Below, piece by piece: positions 1-7,639 of a stretch of DNA of 43,803 nt (position 1 is the first letter of the stretch; each line of letters begins with the position of its first letter). Position numbers and translations under genes: made by a program. This DNA is from Saccoglossus kowalevskii (Eukaryota > Hemichordata > Enteropneusta > Harrimaniidae), in assembly GCF_000003605.2 (NCBI RefSeq), contig NW_003153570.1, positions 1 to 43,803 on the forward strand, read 5' to 3'. The notes under the pieces are model-generated. The model had not been told where the DNA came from and made no database searches. It was given only the letters and a program-made list of their open reading frames with translations.

Positions 1-405
1 CACCCCTCAGCTGCTGTTAATAATTTGAGAAATAAAACAATTAATAAGTGCAAACTTTGAAGTATATAAAGATTTGTCTCCCTGATGTGATAATTGGTCA
101 TGACTTAGGGGGACAAATCTTTATGTACCCCTCAGCTACAGTTAATAATTTGAGAGATAAAACAATTATTAAGTGTAAACTTTGGAGTATATAAAGATTT
201 GTCTCCCCGATGTGACAATTGGCCATGTCTTAGGGAGACAAATCTTTATGTACCGCTCAGCTGCTGTTAATAATTTGAGAAATAAAACAATTATTATGTG
301 TAAACTTTAAAATATTTAAAGATTAGTCTCCCTGATGTGACAATTGGCCATGACTTAGGGGGACAAATCTTTATGCACCCCTCAGCTGCTGTTAATAATT
401 TGAGA

Positions 406-411
406 AATAAA
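406..411 (+). promoter_or_regulatory. AATAAA hexamer in each monomer (representative)
   Basis: The canonical polyadenylation hexamer AATAAA sits in GAGAAATAAAAC and repeats once per monomer (next at 531-536). In the common GAGAGATAAAAC variant it is destroyed (GATAAA). It lies about 93 bp downstream of the preceding TATA-like motif. Role inferred only from the motif; it may be incidental to AT-rich sequence. Confidence 0.15.
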
Positions 412-437
412 ACAATTATTAAGTGTAAACTTTGAAG

Positions 438-446
438 TATATAAAG
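438..446 (+). promoter_or_regulatory. TATA-like motif in each monomer (representative)
   Basis: TATATAAAG matches the RNA polymerase II TATA-box consensus and lies at the outer edge of the palindrome. It occurs in the GAAGTATATAAAG and GGAGTATATAAAG monomer types. It is replaced by AATATTTAAAG or GTATATGAAG in the others. In an AT-rich repeat such a match can arise by chance and there is no evidence of transcription, so this is only a candidate site. Confidence 0.15.
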
Positions 447-499
447 ATTTGTCTCCCTGATGTGATAATTGGTCATGACTTAGGGAGACAAATCTTTAT
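441..499 (+). repeat. Monomer palindrome (representative copy): 18-bp inverted repeat
   Basis: The left arm at 441-458 (ATAAAGATTTGTCTCCCT) is the exact reverse complement of the right arm at 482-499, around a 23-nt loop. The structure is present, exactly or imperfectly, in essentially every monomer. Copies with TATTTAAAG upstream have a 16-bp core instead of 18. Common arm variants are GTCTTCCT and GTTTCCCC on the left and AGGGGGAC on the right, mostly transitions that still allow G-U pairs in plus-strand RNA. The ATTAGTC left-arm variant introduces an A-A mismatch. The palindrome could extrude as a cruciform, or fold as a hairpin if transcribed; function is unknown. Confidence 0.9.
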
Positions 500-565
500 G
501 TACCCCTCAGCTGCTGTTAATAATTTGAGAAATAAAACAATTATTATGTGTAAACTTTAAACAAG

Positions 566-579
566 CAGCCTATCGGCTG
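566..579. repeat. Small hairpin at the left end of the insert
   Basis: CAGCC at 566-570 pairs with GGCTG at 575-579 around a TATC loop. It lies between the satellite junction and the subterminal inverted repeat, so about 21 bp of element lie outside that repeat on this side and almost none on the other. Confidence 0.5.
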
Positions 580-582
580 AGA

Positions 583-594
583 TAGCTCCGCTGT
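583..594 (+). repeat. Left (sub)terminal inverted repeat of the insert
   Basis: TAGCTCCGCTGT here is the exact reverse complement of ACAGCGGAGCTA at 1443-1454. The pair brackets the tandem repeats and microsatellite of the element, as expected for the ends or subterminal ends of a non-autonomous transposon. Confidence 0.75.
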
Positions 595-610
595 TAGCAA
601 TGCACATTTC

Positions 611-1340
611 AATTAAAGAACTGAAGACATCATTAGAAAATGAACAATATGAATAGTATCAAAGCAATCGGACTTACAGTTTTTAACAAGAAGTCGAAAA
701 TATCACTTTTTACCAAAAATTACAAAAATATTCACCAAAATAAATTAATTAGAGAATTGAAGACATCATCACAAAATGAACAAATCTGAGAGAGGTCCAC
801 ATGTAGTACCTATATATGTAATATCAAAGCAATCGGACTTGCGGTTTTTAACAAGAAGTCAAAAATATCACTTTTTACCAAAAATGACAAAAATATTCAC
901 CAAAATTAGAGAATTGAAGATATCATCACAAAATGAACAAATCTGAGAGAGGTCCACATGTAGTACCTATATATGTAATATCAAAGCAATCGGACTTGCG
1001 GTTTTTAACAAGAAGCCGAAAATATCAGTTTTTACCAAAAATGACAAAAATATTCACCAAAATTAGAGAATTGAAGATATCATCACGAAATGAACAAATC
1101 TGAGAGAGGTCCACATGTAGTACCTATATATGTAATATCAAAGCAATTGCACTTGCGGTTTTTAACAAGAAGTCGAAAATATCAGTTTTTACCAAAAATG
1201 ACAAAAATATTCACCAAAATTAGAGAATTAAAGATATCAACATGAAATGAACAAACCTAAGAGAGGTCTACCCAAGGTACATATACACCAAGTATCAAAG
1301 CATTTAGGCTTGTAGTTTTCAAGAAGAAGTCGAAAAAGTA
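611..1340 (+). repeat. Central tandem repeats of the insert (~157-bp unit)
   Basis: The landmark CAAAGCAAT occurs at 660, 825, 982 and 1139, with the diverged CAAAGCATT at 1296, giving spacings of 165, 157, 157 and 157 bp. Four complete units run 660-824, 825-981, 982-1138 and 1139-1295. A degenerate, deleted unit precedes them (about 611-659) and a decayed partial unit follows (1296 to about 1340). The first complete unit is longer because of an 8-bp AT-only insertion near 740 (TAAATTAA). The inner units are nearly identical while the edge units are diverged, as expected if homogenisation works mainly inside the array. The unit shows no evident similarity to the surrounding 125-bp satellite. 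Confidence 0.92.
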
Positions 1341-1350
1341 AAACATTGAC

Positions 1351-1406
1351 ACGGACGACGGACGACGGACGACGACGACGGACGACGACGACGGACGACG
1401 ACGGAC
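1351..1406 (+). repeat. GACGACGG-type microsatellite inside the insert
   Basis: A simple repeat of ACGG and ACG units (mixed 3- and 4-bp steps) follows the ~157-bp repeats. A microsatellite next to the core repeats is a hallmark of pearl/DTE-type bivalve elements. Translation of its minus strand gives runs of Val and Arg, which explains a spurious open frame at 1237-1620. Confidence 0.93.
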
Positions 1407-1423
1407 AATCACTCATATGATAA

Positions 1424-1452
1424 GCTCCGCTCGACAAAGTCGACAGCGGAGC
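1424..1452. repeat. GC-rich hairpin at the right end of the insert
   Basis: GCTCCGCT at 1424-1431 pairs with AGCGGAGC at 1445-1452, and CGAC at 1432-1435 pairs with GTCG at 1439-1442. The result is a 12-bp stem with a 2-nt bulge (1443-1444) and an AAA loop (1436-1438). It ends 1-2 bases before the satellite resumes. Helitrons characteristically carry a hairpin just inside the 3' end and terminate in CTRR, which the following CTAA would satisfy. The distal arm overlaps the right inverted repeat. Confidence 0.8.
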
Positions 1453-1454
1453 TA
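1443..1454 (-). repeat. Right terminal inverted repeat of the insert
   Basis: ACAGCGGAGCTA is the exact reverse complement of 583-594. The final A may belong to either the element or the satellite, since the target is a run of A residues. Confidence 0.75.
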
Positions 1455-1920
1455 AATATTTAAAGATTAGTCTCCCTGATGTGACAATTGGCCATGACTT
1501 AGGGGGACAAATCTTTATGCACCCCTCAGCTGCTGTTAATAATTTGAGAAATAAAACAATTATTAAGTGTAAACTTTGAAGTATATAAAGATTTGTCTCC
1601 CTGATGTGATAATTGGTCATGACTTAGGGAGACAAATCTTTATGTACCCCTCAGCTGCTGTTAATAATTTGAGAAATAAAACAATTATTATGTGTAAACT
1701 TTAAAATATTTAAAGATTTGTCTCCCTGATGTGGCAATTGGTCATGACTTAGGGGGACAAATCTTTATGCACCCCTCAGCTGCTGTTAATAATTTGAGAA
1801 ATAAAACAATTATTAAGTGTAAACTTTGAAGTATATAAAGATTAGTCTCCCTGATGTGATAATTGGTCATGACTTAGGGAGACAAATCTTTATGTACCCC
1901 TCAGCTGCTGTTAATAATTT

Positions 1921-2110
1921 GAGAAATAAACAATTATTATGTGTAAACTTTAAATATTTAAGATTTGTCTCCCTGATGTGACAATTGGTCATGACTTAGG
2001 GGACAAATCTTTATGCACCCCCTCAGCTGCTGTTATGAATTGAGAGATAAAACAATTATTAAGTGTAAACTTTAAATATTTAAAGATTTGTCTTCTGATG
2101 TGACAATGGG
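1921..2110 (+). other. Indel-dense stretch of satellite, probable consensus error
   Basis: Within about 190 bp there are numerous single-base length changes, nearly all in homopolymers: AAATAAACAATT, TTTAAATATTTAAG, AGGGGACAAAT, CACCCCCTCAG, GTCTTCTG, ACAATGGGCC. Neighbouring monomers keep exact 125-bp spacing. Comparable clusters are at 18720-18930 and 26960-27110. Confidence 0.65.
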
Positions 2111-5100
2111 CCATGACTTAGGGAGACAAATCTTTATGTACCCCTCAGCTACAGTTATGAATTTTAGAGATAAAACAATTATTAAGTGTAAACTTTGGAG
2201 TATATAAAGATTTGTTTCCCCGATGTGACAATTGGCCATGACTTAGGGAGACAAATCTTTATGTACCCCTCAGCTACAGTTGATATTTTGAGAAATAAAA
2301 CAATTATTATGTGTAAACTTTAAAATATTTAAAGATTTGTCTTCCTGATGTGACAATTGGCCATGACTTAGGGAGACAAATCTTAATGTACCCCTCAGCT
2401 GCAGTTAACAATTTGAGAAATAAAACAATTAATAAGTGTAAACTTTGGAGTATATAAAGATTTGTCTTCCTGATGTGACAATTGGCCATGACTTAGGGAG
2501 ACAAATCTTTATGTACCCCTCAGCTACAGTTATGAATTTGAGAGATAAAACAATTATTAAGTGTAAACTTTGGAGTATATAAAGATTTGTTTCCCCGATG
2601 TGACAATTGGCCATGACTTAGGGAGACAAATCTTTATGTACCCCTCAGCTACAGTTAATATTTTGAGAAATAAAACAATTATTAAGTGTAAACATTGGAG
2701 TATATAAAGATTTGTCTTCCTGAAGTGACAATTGGTCATGACTTAGGGGGACAAATCTTTATGTACCCCTCAGCTGCTGTTAATAATTTGAGAAATAAAA
2801 CAATTATTATGTGTAAACTTTAAAATATTTAAAGATTAGTCTCCCTGATGTGACAATTGGCCATGACTTAGGGGGACAAATCTTTATGCACCCCTCAGCT
2901 GCTGTTAATAATTTGAGAAATAAAACAATTATTAAGTGTAAACTTTGGAGTATATAAAGATTAGTCTTCCTGATGTGACAATTGGCCATGACTTAGGGGG
3001 ACAAATCTTTATGCACCCCTCAGCTGCTGTTAATAATTTGAGAAATAAAACAATTATTAAGTGTAAACTTTGAAGTATATAAAGATTTGTCTTCCTGATG
3101 TGACAATTGGCCATGACTTAGGGAGACAAATCTTTATGTACCCCTCAGCTACAGTTAATAATTTGAGAGATAAAACAATTATTAAGTGTAAACTTTGAAG
3201 TATATGAAGATTTGTCTCCCTGATGTGACAATTGGCCATGACTTAGGGGGACAAATCTTTTATGCACCCCTCAGCTGCTGTTAATAATTTGAGAAATAAA
3301 ACAATTATTAAGTGTAAACTTTGAAGTATATAAAGATTTGTCTCCCTGATGTGATAATTGGTCATGACTTAGAGAGACAAATCTTTATGTATCCCTCAGC
3401 TGCTGTTAATAATTTGAGAAATAAAACAATTATTAAGTGTAAACTTTGAAGTATATAAAGATTTATCTTCGTGATGTGACAATTGGTCATGACTTAGGGG
3501 GACAAATCTTTATGTACCCCTCAGCTGCTGTTAAAAATTTGAGAAATAAAACAATTATTAAGTGTAAACTTTGGAGTATATAAAGATTTGTCTTCCTGAA
3601 GTGACAATTGGTCATGACTTAGGGGGACAAATCTTTATGTACCCCTCAGCTGCTGTTAATAATTTGAGAAATAAAACAATTATTATGTGTAAACTTTAAA
3701 ATATTTAAAGATTAGTCTCCCTGATGTGACAATTGGCCATGACTTAGGGGGACAAATCTTTATGCACCCCTCAGCTGCTGTTAATAATTTGAGAAATAAA
3801 ACAATTATTAAGTGTAAACTTTGGAGTATATAAAGATTTGTCTTCCTGAAGTGACAATTGGTCATGACTTAGGGGGACAAATCTTTATGTACCCCTCAGC
3901 TGCTGTTAATAATTTGAGAAATAAAACAATTATTAAGTGTAAACTTTGGAGTATATAAAGATTTGTCTTCCTGATGTGACAATTGGCCATGACTTAGGGA
4001 GACAAATCTTTATGTACCCCTCAGCTACAGTTATGAATTTGAGAGATAAAACAATTATTAAGTGTAAACTTTAAAATATTTAAAGATTTGTCTTCCTGAA
4101 TTGACAATTGGCCATGACTTAGGGAGACAAATCTTTATGTACCCCTCAGCTACAGTTAATATTTTGAGAAATAAAACAATTATTAAGTGTAAACTTTGGA
4201 GTATATAAAGATTTGTCTTCCTGATGTGACAATTGGCCATGACTTAGGGAGACAAATCTTTATGTACCCCTCAGCTACAGTTATGAATTTGAGAGATAAA
4301 ACAATTATTAAGTGTAAACTTTAAAATATTTAAAGATTTGTCTTCCTGAATTGACAATTGGCCATGACTTAGGGAGACAAATCTTTATGTACCCCTCAGC
4401 TACAGTTAATATTTTGAGAAATAAAACAATTATTATGTGTAAACTTTAAAATATTTAAAGATTTGTCTTCCTGATGTGACAATTGGCCATGACTTAGGGA
4501 GACAAATCTTAATGTACCCCTCAGCTGCAGTTAATATTTTGAGAGATAAAACAATTATTAAGTGTAAACTTTGGAGTATATAAAGATTTGTTTCCCCGAT
4601 GTGACAATTGGCCATGACTTAGGGAGACAAATCTTTATGTACCCCTCAGCTACAGTTAATATTTTGAGAAATAAAACAATTATTAAGTGTAAACATTGGA
4701 GTATATAAAGATTTGTCTTCCTGAAGTGACAATTGGCCATGACTTAGGGAGACAAATCTTTATGTACCCCTCAGCTGCTGTTAATAATTTGAGAAATAAA
4801 ACAATTATTAAGTGTAAACTTTGAAGTATATGAAGATTTGTCTCCCTGATGTGACAATTTGCCATGACTTAGGGAGACAAATCTTTATGTACCCCTCAGC
4901 TGCTGTTAATAATTTGAGAAATAAAACAATTATTATGTGTAAACTTTAAAATATTTAAAGATTAGTCTCCCTGATGTGACAATTGGCCATGACTTAGGGA
5001 GACAAATCTTTATGTACCCCTCAGCTACAGTTATGAATTTGAGAAATAAAACAATTAATAAGTGCAAACTTTGAAGTATATAAAGATTTGTCTCCCTGAT

Positions 5101-5307
5101 GTGATAATTGGTCATGACTTAGGGAGACAAATCTTTATGTACCCCTCAGCTGCTGTTAATAATTTGAGAAATAAAACAATTATTAAGTGTAAACTTTGAA
5201 GTATATAAAGATTTGTCTCCCCAATGTGACAATTGGCCATGTCTTAGGGAGACAAATCTTTATGTACCGCTCAGCTGCTGTTAATAATTTGAGAAATAAA
5301 ACAATTA

Positions 5308-7560
5308 TTATGTGTAAACTTTAAAATATTTAAAGATTAGTCTCCCTGATGTGACAATTGGCCATGACTTAGGGGGACAAATCTTTATGCACCCCTCAGC
5401 TGCTGTTAATAATTTGAGAAATAAAACAATTATTAAGTGTAAACTTTGAAGTATATAAAGATTTGTCTCCCTGATGTGATAATTGGTCATGACTTAGGGA
5501 GACAAATCTTTATGTACCCCTCAGCTACAGTTATGAATTTGAGAAATAAAACAATTAATAAGTGCAAACTTTGAAGTATATAAAGATTTGTCTCCCTGAA
5601 GTGATAATTGGTCATGACTTAGGGAGACAAATCTTTATGTACCCCTCAGCTGCTGTTAATAATTTGAGAAATAAAACAATTATTAAGTGTAAACTTTGAA
5701 GTATATAAAGATTTGTCTCCCTGATGTGATAATTGGTCATGACTTAGGGGGACAAATCTTTATGTACCCCTCAGCTACAGTTAATAATTTGAGAGATAAA
5801 ACAATTATTAAGTGTAAACTTTGGAGTATATAAAGATTTGTCTCCCCGATGTGACAATTGGCCATGTCTTAGGGAGACAAATCTTTATGTACCGCTAAGC
5901 TGCTGTTAATAATTTGAGAAATAAAACAATTATTATGTGTAAACTTTAAAATATTTAAAGATTAGTCTCCCTGATGTGACAATTGGCCATGACTTAGGGG
6001 GACAAATCTTTATGCACCCCTCAGCTGCTGTTAATAATTTGAGAAATAAAACAATTATTAAGTGTAAACTTTGAAGTATATAAAGATTTGTCTCCCTGAT
6101 GTGATAATTGGTCATGACTTAGGGAGACAAATCTTTATGTACCCCTCAGCTGCTGTTAATAATTTGAGAAATAAAACAATTATTATGTGTAAACTTTAAA
6201 ATATTTAAAGATTAGTCTCCCTGATGTGACAATTGGCCATGACTTAGGGGGACAAATCTTTATGCACCCCTCAGCTGCTGTTAATAATTTGAGAAATAAA
6301 ACAATTATTAAGTGTAAACTTTGAAGTATATAAAGATTTGTCTCCCTGATGTGATAATTGGTCATGACTTAGGGAGACAAATCTTTATGTACCCCTCAGC
6401 TGCTGTTAATAATTTGAGAAATAAAACAATTATTATGTGTAAACTTTAAAATATTTAAAGATTTGTCTCCCTGATGTGGCAATTGGTCATGACTTAGGGG
6501 GACAAATCTTTATGCACCCCTCAGCTGCTGTTAATAATTTGAGAAATAAAACAATTATTAAGTGTAAACTTTGAAGTATATAAAGATTAGTCTCCCTGAT
6601 GTGATAATTGGTCATGACTTAGGGAGACAAATCTTTATGTACCCCTCAGCTGCTGTTAATAATTTGAGAAATAAAACAATTATTATGTGTAAACTTTAAA
6701 ATATTTAAAGATTTGTCTCCCTGATGTGACAATTGGTCATGACTTAGGGGGACAAATCTTTATGCACCCCTCAGCTGCTGTTAATAATTTGAGAAATAAA
6801 ACAATTATTAAGTGTAAACTTTGAAGTATATAAAGATTTGTCTTCCTGATGTGACAATTGGCCATGACTTAGGGAGACAAATCTTCATGTGCCCCTCAGC
6901 TGCTGTTAATAATTTGAGAAATAAAACAATTATTATGTGTAAACTTTAAAATATTTAAAGATTAGTCTCCCTGATGTGACAATTGGCCATGACTTAGGGG
7001 GACAAATCTTTATGCACCCCTCAGCTGCTGTTAATAATTTGAGAAATAAAACAATTATTAAGTGTAAACTTTGAAATATATAAAGATTTGTCTCCCTGAT
7101 GTGATAATTGGTCATGACTTAGGGAGACAAATCTTTATGTACCCCTCAGCTGCTGTTAATAATTTGAGAAATAAAACAATTATTATGTGTAAACTTTAAA
7201 ATATTTAAAGATTTGTCTCCCTGATGTGACAATTGGTCATGACTTAGGGGGACAAATCTTTATGCACCCCTCAGCTGCTGTTAATAATTTGAGAAATAAA
7301 ACAATTATTAAGTGTAAACTTCGAAGTATATAAAGATTAGTCTCCCTGATGTGATAATTGGTCATGACTTAGGGAGACAAATCTTTATGTACCCCTCAGC
7401 TGCTGTTAATAATTTGAGAAATAAAACAATTATTATGTGTAAACTTTAAAATATTTAAAGATTTGTCTCCCTGATGTGACAATTGGTCATGACTTAGGGG
7501 GACAAATCTTTATGCACCCCTCAGCTGCTGTTAATAATTTGAGAAATAAAACAATTATTA
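5308..7560 (+). repeat. Zone of mainly dimeric (250-bp) higher-order repeats
   Basis: Two monomer types largely alternate here. One reads ATTATGTGTAAACTTTAAAATATTTAAAG with AGGGGGAC and TTTATGCACC. The other reads ATTAAGTGTAAACTTTGAAGTATATAAAG, usually with AGGGAGAC and TTTATGTACC. The same open frame therefore recurs at 250-bp multiples (5933 and 6183). The pattern is broken by occasional monomers of other types (for example about 5520-5760). Similar alternation is seen at 10183-12300, 26522-28130 and 34568-35500. Confidence 0.75.
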
Positions 7561-7639
7561 AGTGTAAACTTTGAAGTATATAAAGATTGTCTTCCTGATG
7601 TGACAATTGGCCATGACTTAGGGAGACAAATCTTTATGT
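6201..7639 (+). repeat. Duplicated 11.5-monomer block, copy A
   Basis: Nearly identical to 10951-12389 at an offset of exactly 4750 bp (38 monomers). Shared rare markers are GTGGCAATTGG (6476), ATCTTCATGTGCCCC (6881), ACTTCGAAG (about 7319) and the 1-bp deletion GATTGTCTTCC (about 7585). At least one difference is visible (A at 7076 versus G at 11826). Similarity ends at 7640 (A here, G in copy B). Confidence 0.88.

Larger units (their letters stand above)
1..561 (+). repeat. 125-bp tandem satellite, segment left of the insert
   Basis: About 4.5 head-to-tail monomers of the 125-bp satellite; for example the CTCAGCTGCT landmark at 381 recurs at 506, and AATAAA at 406 recurs at 531. The first base falls inside a monomer, so the array extends leftwards. 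The monomers at about 55-300 belong to a run (TGCAAACTTTGAAG, then GATAATTGGTC, then TCTCCCCGATG with CATGTCTT, then ACCGCTCAGC) that recurs near 5546-5900, 31800-32040 and 39310-39670. The last monomer is cut at 561 by the mobile-element insertion and resumes at 1454. No gene is present; open frames here are repeat by-products. Confidence 0.97.
562..1453. mobile_element. Non-autonomous pearl/DTE-type (Helitron-like, HINE-like) element inserted in the satellite
   Basis: A ~0.89-kb block unrelated to the satellite interrupts one monomer. In order it has a left end with a small hairpin (566-579), a subterminal copy of TAGCTCCGCTGT (583-594), a short AT-rich stretch, four complete plus two partial ~157-bp tandem repeats (611 to about 1340), a GACGACGG microsatellite (1351-1406), and a right end with a GC-rich hairpin (1424-1452) whose distal arm is the inverted copy of TAGCTCCGCTGT (1443-1454). 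It encodes no protein of its own that I can see. This order matches what is known of bivalve pearl/DTE/MgE-type elements, which are grouped with non-autonomous Helitrons. The right end reads GAGCTAA, compatible with the CTRR terminus of Helitrons, but a clear 5' TC terminus and A/T target are not evident. A MITE-like DNA transposon with 12-bp inverted ends is the alternative. Confidence 0.7.

Noticed and set aside
450-475. Hammerhead ribozyme-like CTGATG in each monomer
   Set aside because: The conserved core needs CUGANGA and a downstream GAAA in the right spacing. Here the sequence is CTGATGTGA, with no suitable GAAA after a short stem.
611-1340. Possible origin of the 125-bp satellite from the element's ~157-bp core repeats
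   Set aside because: Attractive, because such elements can seed satellites, but I could see no shared sequence between the two units beyond AT-rich composition.
1237-1620. 127-codon minus-strand frame with Val/Arg runs
   Set aside because: It runs from the satellite across the element's hairpin and the GACGACGG microsatellite; a chance fusion of non-coding repeats.
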